A stretch of 64,000 nt of DNA from Shimia sp. CNT1-13L.2 (GTDB taxonomy: Bacteria > Pseudomonadota > Alphaproteobacteria > Rhodobacterales > Rhodobacteraceae). Every line of letters starts with the position of its first letter. Position 1 is the first letter of the stretch. The DNA is taken from assembly GCF_024331145.1 (NCBI RefSeq), contig NZ_JANDJO010000001.1:62001-126000 (forward strand), written 5' to 3'. The notes beneath the pieces were generated by a model. The model was not told the DNA's origin, did no database searches, and worked only from the letters and a program-made list of their open reading frames with translations. Both the position numbers and the translations under genes were made by a program. This document shows, piece by piece, positions 28,101 to 35,338 of the stretch.

Positions 28101-29405
28101 TTACTCCGCGGCCTGCGCCATCGGGTTGTTGGGGTGCGCGGTCCAGTTGCCATAGTCAGCCTCAACCGGCTTGCCCGTGCGCTCGTCCATCTCGCCCGCC
28201 TCAAGCGTGCGCATGGTGATGCAGTTCTCGACGGGGCAGACATTGACGCAGAGGTTGCAGGCCACGCATTCATCGTCCTTCACGGTGAACACGCGATCCT
28301 CGCTCATCTCGATCGCCTGGTGGCTGGTATCTTCGCAGGCGGCATAGCACCGGCCGCACTTGATACAGTCGTCCTGGTTGATCACGGCCTTGGTCACGTG
28401 ATTGAGGTTCAGGTACTGCCAGTCGGTCACGTTCGGCGTCGCAAGACCGACGAAATCAGCGGTGCTTTCATAGCCCTTTTCGTCCATCCACTGCGACAGA
28501 CCCGAGATCATTTCCTGAACGATCTTGAAGCCATAGGTCATCGCCGCCGTGCAAACCTGCACGTTGCCAGCCCCCAGCGCCATGAACTCCGCCGCATCGC
28601 GCCAGGTGGTCACGCCACCGATCCCCGAGATCGGCAGGTTCGCCGTGGCCGGGTTGCGGGCAATCTCGGCCACCATGTTCATCGCGATCGGCTTCACCGC
28701 CGGACCGCAATAGCCGCCATGCGTGCCCTTGCCGTCGATCATCGGCTCCGGGCTCATCACGTCAAGGTTCACCGAGGTGATCGAATTGATCGTGTTGATC
28801 AGGCTGACCGCATCCGCACCACCGCGCAGCGCGGCTTCGGCCGGGTACAGGATGTTTGTAATGTTCGGCGTCAGCTTCACGATCACCGGCAGGTCAGTCG
28901 CTTCCTTGCACCAGCGCGCCACCATCTCGATGTAATCCGGCACCTGCCCGACAGCCGACCCCATACCGCGCTCGGCCATGCCATGCGGACAGCCAAAGTT
29001 CAGCTCGAACCCGTCACAGCCGGTTTCCGCGATCATCGGCAGGATGCGCTTCCACTCGTCTTCCTCGCAGGGCACCATGACCGAGGCGATCAGGGCGTGA
29101 TCGGGATAATCCCGCTTCACCCGCGTCATCTCTTCAAGGTTCACCTCAAGCGGACGGTCGGTGATCAACTCGATGTTGTTCAGCCCCAGCAAACGCCGGT
29201 CCGCCCCGTGGATCGCGCCATAGCGCGGCCCGTTCACGTTCACGACCGGAGGACCTTCCGACCCGAGGGTCTTCCAGACCACACCGCCCCAACCGGCCTC
29301 AAAGGCACGGCGAACGTTGTATTCCTTGTCCGTCGGCGGCGCCGAGGCCAGCCAGAACGGGTTTGGGGATTTGATCCCGATGAAATCACTTTCGAGATTG
29401 GCCAT
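28101..29405 (-). CDS. preA: NAD-dependent dihydropyrimidine dehydrogenase, subunit PreA
   Basis: It reduces uracil and thymine to the 5,6-dihydro forms, the first step of the reductive pathway. Residues about 1-310 form the FMN-binding barrel (FELNFGCPHGMAERGMG, then ISGIGGVTTWRDA). The C-terminus carries two 4Fe-4S motifs, CIKCGRCYAACEDT (near 345) and CVACNLCVNVCPVENC (near 380). Length 434. It follows preT after 18 bp. Together with the dihydropyrimidinase and amidohydrolase genes this makes the three enzymatic steps complete in the window. Confidence 0.96.
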   Translation of the reverse strand: MANLESDFIGIKSPNPFWLASAPPTDKEYNVRRAFEAGWGGVVWKTLGSEGPPVVNVNGPRYGAIHGADRRLLGLNNIELITDRPLEVNLEEMTRVKRDYPDHALIASVMVPCEEDEWKRILPMIAETGCDGFELNFGCPHGMAERGMGSAVGQVPDYIEMVARWCKEATDLPVIVKLTPNITNILYPAEAALRGGADAVSLINTINSITSVNLDVMSPEPMIDGKGTHGGYCGPAVKPIAMNMVAEIARNPATANLPISGIGGVTTWRDAAEFMALGAGNVQVCTAAMTYGFKIVQEMISGLSQWMDEKGYESTADFVGLATPNVTDWQYLNLNHVTKAVINQDDCIKCGRCYAACEDTSHQAIEMSEDRVFTVKDDECVACNLCVNVCPVENCITMRTLEAGEMDERTGKPVEADYGNWTAHPNNPMAQAAE

Positions 29406-29423
29406 TTCGCTATCTCCCTTGTC

Positions 29424-30746
29424 TTACGCCATCAACGTGGCGTGAATGTCTTCTGCCGCATCACGGCCCTCGGCCACGGCAGTCACGGTCAGGTCGTCGC
29501 CTCCCGAGGCACAGTCGCCCCCGGCCCAGACCCCATCAACACTGGTGCGCCCGGTGCCATCCACCGCGATCTTGCGCCCTTCCAGCGCCGGCAGCCCCTC
29601 GCCTTCCAGCGTCTGGCCAATCGCCTTGAACACCTGATCCGCGGCAAGACGCACGGTCTGGCCGGTTGGCGCGAGATCATCGCCAGTATACTCGAATTCG
29701 ATTTCGCGCACCGCACCATTGCCGATCACCGCCTTGGGCGAGGCATTGGTGATGATCCGCACGCCCTTGGAGGCCGCCAGATCCTGTTCGAACACGCTGG
29801 CGTTCATCCGGTCACGTCCCCGACGGTAGACAAGGCTCACGTTCAGCGCGCCCAGCAGCTTGGCCTGAACCGCGGCATCCACAGCCGTCATACCACCGCC
29901 GATCACCACGACATCGCGCCCGATCTCGACATCGGCAAGGTCCGATGCCTGACGCAGGTCGGAAATGAAATCCACCGCATCCAGCACGCCGGACTTGTCC
30001 TCACCATCCACGCCAAGCGCATTGACGCCGCCAAGCCCGATACCAAGGAACACGGCGTCATACTCGGCCTTCAGGCCATCCAGTGTCAGGCCATCGCCAA
30101 GCTTCTTACCGGTCTCCACCGTGATACCGCCGATCTTCAAAAGCCAGTCCACTTCGCGCGCCGCAAAGTTCTCGACCGATTTGTACGAGGCGATACCAAA
30201 TTCGTTCAGACCTCCCGCCTTGGCGCGGGCGTCAAACACGGTCACGTCGTGGCCATACATCGCCAGACGGTGCGCCGCCGACAGGCCCGCAGGCCCGGCG
30301 CCCACAACAGCCACCTTCTTGCCGGTTGCCGTGTCACGCTCGAACGGATGCACATCCGCCGCCATCAGCGTGTCGGTGGCATAGCGCTGCAAACGGCCAA
30401 TCTCGACCGGCTTGCCCTCGGCAACCTCGCGCACGCAGACTTCTTCGCACAGGGTCTCGGTCGGACACACCCGCGCGCACATGCCGCCCAGGATATTCTG
30501 GCTCAGGATCGTCCTCGCCGCCGCTTCCGGCGTGCCGGTCGCGATCTGGCGGATGAACAGCGGAATATCAATGTCTGTCGGACAGGCCGTCATGCAGGGC
30601 GCGTCATGGCAGAAATAGCAGCGATCCGCCGCCACCAACGCCTCGTGGTCTTCCAGTTGCGGATGCAGATCCGCAAAGTTCTCGGCAAGTTGCCCGGGCG
30701 CCAATCGCCCGGCCACAACCCCTTCGCTCAACGGTGATTTGGTCAT
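29424..30746 (-). CDS. preT: NAD-dependent dihydropyrimidine dehydrogenase, subunit PreT
   Basis: This flavoprotein subunit passes electrons between NAD(H) and PreA. The N-terminus has the two cysteine clusters of the GltD-like family (CYFCHDAPCMTACP and CARVCPTETLCEEVC). The FAD motif is VAVVGAGPAGLSAAHRLA and the NAD(P)-binding motif VVVIGGGMTAVDAA. Length 440 from the ATG at 30746, with GGGGAGAG upstream; an in-frame start at 30764 lacks one. First gene of the preTA operon; an operator-like dyad lies about 60 bp upstream. Confidence 0.96.
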   Translation of the reverse strand: MTKSPLSEGVVAGRLAPGQLAENFADLHPQLEDHEALVAADRCYFCHDAPCMTACPTDIDIPLFIRQIATGTPEAAARTILSQNILGGMCARVCPTETLCEEVCVREVAEGKPVEIGRLQRYATDTLMAADVHPFERDTATGKKVAVVGAGPAGLSAAHRLAMYGHDVTVFDARAKAGGLNEFGIASYKSVENFAAREVDWLLKIGGITVETGKKLGDGLTLDGLKAEYDAVFLGIGLGGVNALGVDGEDKSGVLDAVDFISDLRQASDLADVEIGRDVVVIGGGMTAVDAAVQAKLLGALNVSLVYRRGRDRMNASVFEQDLAASKGVRIITNASPKAVIGNGAVREIEFEYTGDDLAPTGQTVRLAADQVFKAIGQTLEGEGLPALEGRKIAVDGTGRTSVDGVWAGGDCASGGDDLTVTAVAEGRDAAEDIHATLMA

Positions 30747-30803
30747 TCTCTCTCCCCGTGTCATCGTTTGGCTATTTGAGAACAGCGTCTCATGGGTTTA
30801 TTT

Positions 30804-30821
30804 TTTTATCAACTGGTAAAA
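30804..30821. promoter_or_regulatory. RutR-like dyad upstream of preT
   Basis: TTTTATCAACTGGTAAAA is an imperfect palindrome. Its core matches the RutR consensus at 11 of 14 fixed positions. It lies about 60 bp before preT, where a repressor would act. The wider gap 30747-31062 (316 bp) also holds the csp promoter and leader. Confidence 0.45.
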
Positions 30822-30916
30822 TTTGAATGCCATTCAAAAACCCGCAAACGCCCAATTCTTCATCAAAAATTCATGCCCCAATCCCACGGATTGATCCGAA
30901 AATGATCCGAATTTGC

Positions 30917-30947
30917 TTGAGATTCGCAGCCACGACCCGCATATAAA
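30917..30947 (+). promoter_or_regulatory. Candidate promoter of the cold-shock gene
   Basis: TTGAGA (30917-30922) and TATAAA (30942-30947) are separated by 19 bp. This predicts an mRNA leader of roughly 105-110 nt before the csp ATG. Confidence 0.4.
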
Positions 30948-30981
30948 AACCGCAACGTTACCTCTATCGACACCCTGTTCC

Positions 30982-31030
30982 TTGCGGCTCAGTCACTCGA
31001 TCTTGCTCTGACTAAGCCGATCTGCCGCAA
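30982..31030 (+). promoter_or_regulatory. Structured 5' leader of the cold-shock mRNA
   Basis: TTGCGGC (30982-30988) pairs with GCCGCAA (31024-31030). Inside, AGTCA (30991-30995) pairs with TGACT (31009-31013), and GGC/GCC gives an alternative extension. Cold-shock mRNAs are known to use leader folding as a temperature switch. Confidence 0.5.
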
Positions 31031-31062
31031 TTCCGTGGGCAGCAAAAACAGGAGAAACGACG

Positions 31063-31269
31063 ATGGCAACTGGCACCGTCAAATGGTTCAACACCACCAA
31101 AGGCTACGGCTTTATTGCGCCCGAAGATGGCGGCAAAGACGTATTCGTACACATTTCCGCAGTTGAGCGCGCAGGCCTGACCGGTCTGGCCGACAACCAG
31201 AAGGTCACCTACGACCTCGAAACCGGCCGCAACGGCCGTGAAGCAGCGACCAACATCGCTCTGGCCTGA
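31063..31269 (+). CDS. cspA: Cold-shock protein, CspA family
   Basis: The 68-residue single cold-shock domain has RNP1 KGYGFI and RNP2 DVFVHIS intact. It binds single-stranded RNA/DNA and melts mRNA structure. AGGAG lies before the ATG. The long, foldable leader and the strong terminator after the gene show a self-contained transcription unit. A CspA-family label is safe; which paralogue it is cannot be told. Confidence 0.95.
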   Translation: MATGTVKWFNTTKGYGFIAPEDGGKDVFVHISAVERAGLTGLADNQKVTYDLETGRNGREAATNIALA

Positions 31270-31295
31270 TCTTCAGGCTATCGCTTTGAACACCG

Positions 31296-31323
31296 AAAGC
31301 GCCCTCACCCGGGGCGCTTTTTT
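31296..31323 (+). terminator. Rho-independent terminator after cspA
   Basis: AAAGCGCCC and GGGGCGCTTT form the stem, followed by TTT. It starts 26 bp after the csp stop and 12 bp before the convergent esterase stop. Confidence 0.85.
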
Positions 31324-31335
31324 GCCGCGCGCGGG

Positions 31336-31995
31336 TTATTCGATCTCTGCGACCAGCGCCAAAACATCCGGGCCCAGCCCCTCAACGATCAGCGCCACGC
31401 CTTCCGCGTTGGGATGGATGCCATCCGGCTGCATCAGATCGCGCAGCGCACTCGGATCCTGCACGCCCAGCCCCGCAAAGAAGTTCTCGGTCAGAAGCGT
31501 GCCGTATTCTGCAGACAGTTCGGGATAGATCGCATCAAACTCCTGTTTGTAGTCGGGCCCGAAATTGTTCGATGCCTTCATACCCACCAAAAGCACCGCG
31601 ACCCCCTTGGCCTTTGCCACCTCGAGAATACCGGCAAGGTTGGCCCGTGCAGCCTCGGGTGCAATGCCGCGCAACATGTCGTTGCCGCCAAGGATCACCA
31701 TCATGGCGTCGATGTCCTCGGTCAGGCTCCACTCGGCCCGCGCGAAACCGCCCGCCGTCGTGTCACCACTGACCCCGCCATTCACAAGCCGCACATCTGC
31801 GCCCTGTTCCGCCAGCCAGACCCGCATCTGCGGCACCAGCCCGTTCTGCTCGATCAGGCCATAGCCTTGGGTCAAACTGTCACCAAGCGCCAGAATACTC
31901 ACCTGTTCCGCCGAAACCGGTGCTGCAAGGGCAAAAACCAGTGCCGCTGCCTTGCTCAGACGCGACAGTCCCCCATATTGCCTAGAACGGTTCAT
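31336..31995 (-). CDS. Arylesterase / TesA-like SGNH hydrolase
   Basis: The 219-residue exported SGNH esterase has a signal peptide (to about residue 29, PVSA), block I ALGDSLTQGYG, block III GGNDMLRG and the catalytic DGIHPNAEG. It is the homologue of E. coli TesA (thioesterase I/protease I). As in E. coli, it lies divergent to the ybbA-ybbP ABC pair. Its ATG is only 15 bp from the ybbA ATG, so promoters must lie inside the opposite coding regions unless a start is wrong. No good ribosome binding site is seen. Confidence 0.88.
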   Translation of the reverse strand: MNRSRQYGGLSRLSKAAALVFALAAPVSAEQVSILALGDSLTQGYGLIEQNGLVPQMRVWLAEQGADVRLVNGGVSGDTTAGGFARAEWSLTEDIDAMMVILGGNDMLRGIAPEAARANLAGILEVAKAKGVAVLLVGMKASNNFGPDYKQEFDAIYPELSAEYGTLLTENFFAGLGVQDPSALRDLMQPDGIHPNAEGVALIVEGLGPDVLALVAEIE

Positions 31996-32010
31996 TAGAC
32001 AGGTTCCCCC

Positions 32011-32694
32011 ATGACTACGGTACTCTCCCTTAAAGATGCGCGTCTTGCCCTGGATGGCAATGCCGGACGGATCGAAATCCTGCATGGCATCTCGCTTGAC
32101 GTTGCGAAAGGGGAAACCCTCGGTCTTGTCGGTCCCTCCGGTTCTGGCAAATCCTCGCTCCTGATGCTTATGGGCGGGCTCGAGCTTGCCACGGGCGGCC
32201 AGATTTCCGCCTTGGGGCAGGATCTCAGCGCCATGAACGAAGACGCGCTGGCCCGGTTTCGCCGCGATCACATGGGCGTCGTGTTCCAGAGCTTCCACCT
32301 TGTCCCTACGATGACCGCGCTGGAAAACGTCGCCACCCCGCTGGAACTGGCGGGCGACCGCGATGCCTTTGACCGCGCGATGGACGAACTCGACGCCGTC
32401 GGCCTCGCCCACCGCGCCGATCACTTCCCGCGCCAGATGTCAGGCGGTGAACAACAGCGCGTGGCGCTTGCTCGCGCCGTTGCACCGCGCCCCGACATTC
32501 TGTTGGCCGACGAACCCACCGGCAACCTCGACCAGACCAACGGCGAAGCCATCATCGACCTGCTGTTCTCGCTGCGCGACCGCCACGGCGCAACCCTCGT
32601 CATGGTCACCCACTCCCATCGCCTCGCCAACCGCTGCGACCGCGTGATCCGCCTGCGCGATGGCCGCATCGACCAGCAAGAGGCCGCCGCATGA
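32011..32694 (+). CDS. ABC transporter ATP-binding protein, YbbA-like
   Basis: The 227-residue MacB/LolD-type ATPase has Walker A GPSGSGKSS, signature MSGGEQQRVALARAV, Walker B ILLADEPTGNLD and the family FHLVPTMTALENV. It energises the FtsX-type permease encoded next, with a 4-bp overlap. The YbbA-YbbP pair is of unknown function; an envelope lipid or lipoprotein role is suspected because it travels with the TesA-like esterase. The ribosome binding site is weak. Confidence 0.9.
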   Translation: MTTVLSLKDARLALDGNAGRIEILHGISLDVAKGETLGLVGPSGSGKSSLLMLMGGLELATGGQISALGQDLSAMNEDALARFRRDHMGVVFQSFHLVPTMTALENVATPLELAGDRDAFDRAMDELDAVGLAHRADHFPRQMSGGEQQRVALARAVAPRPDILLADEPTGNLDQTNGEAIIDLLFSLRDRHGATLVMVTHSHRLANRCDRVIRLRDGRIDQQEAAA

Positions 32695-35216
32695 GCCTCG
32701 CCCTGGCCTGGCGTTTCGCCCGACGTGAACTGCGCGGTGGCCTTGCCGGCTTCCGCATCTTCCTTGCCTGTCTCGCCCTTGGTGTGGCAACCATCGCCGC
32801 CATCGGTTCGGTGCGCGCCAGTATCGAGGCCGGCCTCGCCGCCGAAGGCGCCGCCCTGCTCGGCGGAGACGCCGAGATGGAATTCACCTACCGCTTCGCC
32901 TCCAACGAGGAACGCGCATGGATGGATGCCAACGCCACGGCAATCTCCGAGGTGGTCGATTTCCGCTCGATGGCCGTTGTCACCCGCGACGACCAGACCG
33001 AACGCGGCCTCACCCAGGTCAAGGCCTCCGACAGCGCCTATCCCCTGATCGGCAGGGCCACCCTCTCTCCCGATATCCCGCTTCAGGACGCCCTTGGTCA
33101 GCACGACGGCCTGCCCGGCGGCGTGATGCAGCAACTCCTGATCGACCGCCTCGGTCTAGAGATCGGCGACACTTTCAAACTCGGCACACAGGAGTTCCGC
33201 CTGACCGCCGCACTTGAAAACGAACCCGACAACGCGGGCGGTTTCGGCCTTGCCCCGCGCACCATCGTCGCCACCCCCGCGCTTGAAAACGCGGGCCTGC
33301 TTGCCCCCGGCACGCTGTTTACCACCAAGTACCGCCTCACCCTGCCCGAAACCGCAGACCTTCAGGCCACCAAGTCCGACGCGCTGAACCGTTTTGAATC
33401 CACCGGCCTGCGCTGGCGCGACAGCCGCAACGGCGCGCCCGGCATTGCCACCTTCGTCGAACGCCTCGGCGCCTTCCTGATCCTTGTCGGCCTGTCCGGC
33501 CTTGCCGTCGGTGGCATCGGCGTCTCCGCCGCGATCCGCGCCTACCTTTCGCGCAAGACAACCGTCATCGCGATCCTGCGCAGCCTCGGTGCCGAGCGCA
33601 AAACCATCTTCCTCACCTACTTCCTGCAAATCGGCGTGCTGTCGATCGTCGGCATCCTGCTCGGCCTGATCCTCGGTGCCGGCCTGCCCCTCCTGCTGGC
33701 CCCGATCCTGCAATCGCGCCTGCCGGTCCCGGCCATCTTCACCCTCTACCCGATGCCGCTGATCGAAGCCGCCACCTACGGCGCCTTGACCGCGCTGATC
33801 TTCACCCTCTGGCCGCTGGCCCGCACCGAGGACGTGCGCGCCGCCGCCCTGTTCCGCGATGCCGCCGGTGCGGCCCGAACCCTGCCCGCCGCGCGCTACA
33901 TCCTTTCAACGGCGGCACTGCTGGCCCTGCTTCTCGCGCTGGCCGGCTGGCTCTCCGGCTCATGGGCGCTGACGCTCTGGTCCGCCGTGGGTATCCTCGG
34001 GGCGCTGATCCTTCTGGCCATTGCCGCCGCGGGCATCAGCCGCCTTGCCAAATCCGCGGCCCCTCGCGCCCGACGTCGTCCGGCCTTGCGCTGGGCGCTG
34101 AATGCGATCTCCTCGGCACATGAACCGGCCCTGCCCGTGGTCCTCTCCCTCGGTCTCGGCCTCTCGGTCCTGTCTGCCGTGGGCCAGATCGATGGCAATC
34201 TGCGCAACGCCATCGCCCGCGACCTGCCCACCGTGGCCCCCTCCTATTTCTTCGTCGACATCCAGAAAACCCAGATCGACGCCTTCCTCGACCGCCTCGA
34301 CACCGATCCGGCCGTCTCGAAAACCGAAACCGCGCCGATGCTGCGCGGCCTTATCACCCGCATCAACGACCGCCCCGCCAAGGAGGTCGCCGGCGACCAC
34401 TGGGTCATTCGCGGTGACCGCGGCGTTACCTATTCGGCAGAGATTCCCGGAACCACCTCAGTCACCGAAGGTGCCTGGTGGCCCGCCGACTACAGCGGCG
34501 CACCGCAAATCAGCTTCGCCGCCGAAGAGGCCGCCGAGATGGGTCTGAAACTGGGCGACAGCCTGACCATCAACATCCTTGGCCGCGACATCACCGGCAC
34601 CATCACCTCCTTCCGCAACGTCGATTTCTCGACCGCCGGTATGGGCTTTGTGATGGTCATGAACCCCTCCGCCCTCGCCGGTGCCCCGCACAGTTTCATC
34701 GCCACCGTCTATGCCGAGGAACAGGCCGAAGCCGCCATCCTGCGCGACCTCTCCAATGCCTATCCCAACATCACGGCGATCCGCGTGCGCGACGCGATCT
34801 CGCGCGTGTCCGACCTGCTGTCGGGGCTGGCCGACGCCACCTCCTACGGTGCTTCTGTCATGCTGGTCACCGGCTTCCTCGTGCTGATCGGGGCCGCCGC
34901 CGCCAGCCAGACCAGCCGCATCTATGAATCCGCGATCCTGAAAACCCTCGGCGCGCCGCGCGCCCGGGTTCTCGCCTCTTTCGCGATCCGCGCAGGCCTC
35001 ACCGGCGCGGCCGCCGGTTTTGTCGCCCTCGCCGCGGGCATCACCGGTGCCTGGGCGGTGACCTACTTCGTGCTGGAGACCGATTTCGCAGTGATCTGGC
35101 CAAATGCGCTGACCATCGTGACCGGCGGTGTTCTGGCAACCCTGCTGGCCAGCCTGTTCTTTGCCGCCGCCCCCCTTGCGGCGCGTCCGGCCCGCATCCT
35201 GCGCGCCCGCGAATAG
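32691..35216 (+). CDS. FtsX-like ABC permease, YbbP-like
   Basis: The 841-residue inner-membrane protein has an N-terminal helix, a large periplasmic MacB-type core domain (about 45-245), a cluster of three helices (about 255-380), further helices near 400-450, a second periplasmic domain (about 500-710) and C-terminal helices (about 715-835). This duplicated FtsX layout is that of YbbP. It acts with YbbA as a mechanotransmission-type complex. The start codon lies in the ybbA stop (ATGA). Confidence 0.9.
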   Translation: MSLALAWRFARRELRGGLAGFRIFLACLALGVATIAAIGSVRASIEAGLAAEGAALLGGDAEMEFTYRFASNEERAWMDANATAISEVVDFRSMAVVTRDDQTERGLTQVKASDSAYPLIGRATLSPDIPLQDALGQHDGLPGGVMQQLLIDRLGLEIGDTFKLGTQEFRLTAALENEPDNAGGFGLAPRTIVATPALENAGLLAPGTLFTTKYRLTLPETADLQATKSDALNRFESTGLRWRDSRNGAPGIATFVERLGAFLILVGLSGLAVGGIGVSAAIRAYLSRKTTVIAILRSLGAERKTIFLTYFLQIGVLSIVGILLGLILGAGLPLLLAPILQSRLPVPAIFTLYPMPLIEAATYGALTALIFTLWPLARTEDVRAAALFRDAAGAARTLPAARYILSTAALLALLLALAGWLSGSWALTLWSAVGILGALILLAIAAAGISRLAKSAAPRARRRPALRWALNAISSAHEPALPVVLSLGLGLSVLSAVGQIDGNLRNAIARDLPTVAPSYFFVDIQKTQIDAFLDRLDTDPAVSKTETAPMLRGLITRINDRPAKEVAGDHWVIRGDRGVTYSAEIPGTTSVTEGAWWPADYSGAPQISFAAEEAAEMGLKLGDSLTINILGRDITGTITSFRNVDFSTAGMGFVMVMNPSALAGAPHSFIATVYAEEQAEAAILRDLSNAYPNITAIRVRDAISRVSDLLSGLADATSYGASVMLVTGFLVLIGAAAASQTSRIYESAILKTLGAPRARVLASFAIRAGLTGAAAGFVALAAGITGAWAVTYFVLETDFAVIWPNALTIVTGGVLATLLASLFFAAAPLAARPARILRARE

Positions 35217-35220
35217 GCAA

Positions 35221-35299
35221 GGCCGGGGCGCTGCCCCGGACCCCGGAGTATTTCCGGTGCATTGAAGCCCCCTCTGTTTCAATGCACAAAAAATACTCT
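35221..35299 (-). repeat. Dispersed repeat, family A, inverted copy with a nested cruciform
   Basis: Residues 35221-35253 are the reverse complement of the family A element. GTGCATTGAA (35257-35266) and TTCAATGCAC (35278-35287) form a perfect 10-bp stem. It is framed by GAGTATTT (35246-35253) and AAATACTC (35290-35298 region), so two family A ends face each other. Confidence 0.6.
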
Positions 35300-35309
35300 C
35301 GCCGAAGGC

Positions 35310-35337
35310 AAAGGCCCCGCTCTGGCGGGGCCTTTTT
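35310..35337. terminator. Bidirectional rho-independent terminator between ybbP and gcvP
   Basis: AAAGGCCCCGC and GCGGGGCCTTTTT form the stem with a short loop. A-rich and T-rich flanks allow it to stop transcription from either side. It ends just before the gcvP stop codon. Confidence 0.8.
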
Positions 35338-35338
35338 C

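Noticed and set aside
27969-30737. 922-codon plus-strand frame opposite preTA
   Set aside because: It is antisense to clear PreT and PreA genes and has no recognisable motif.
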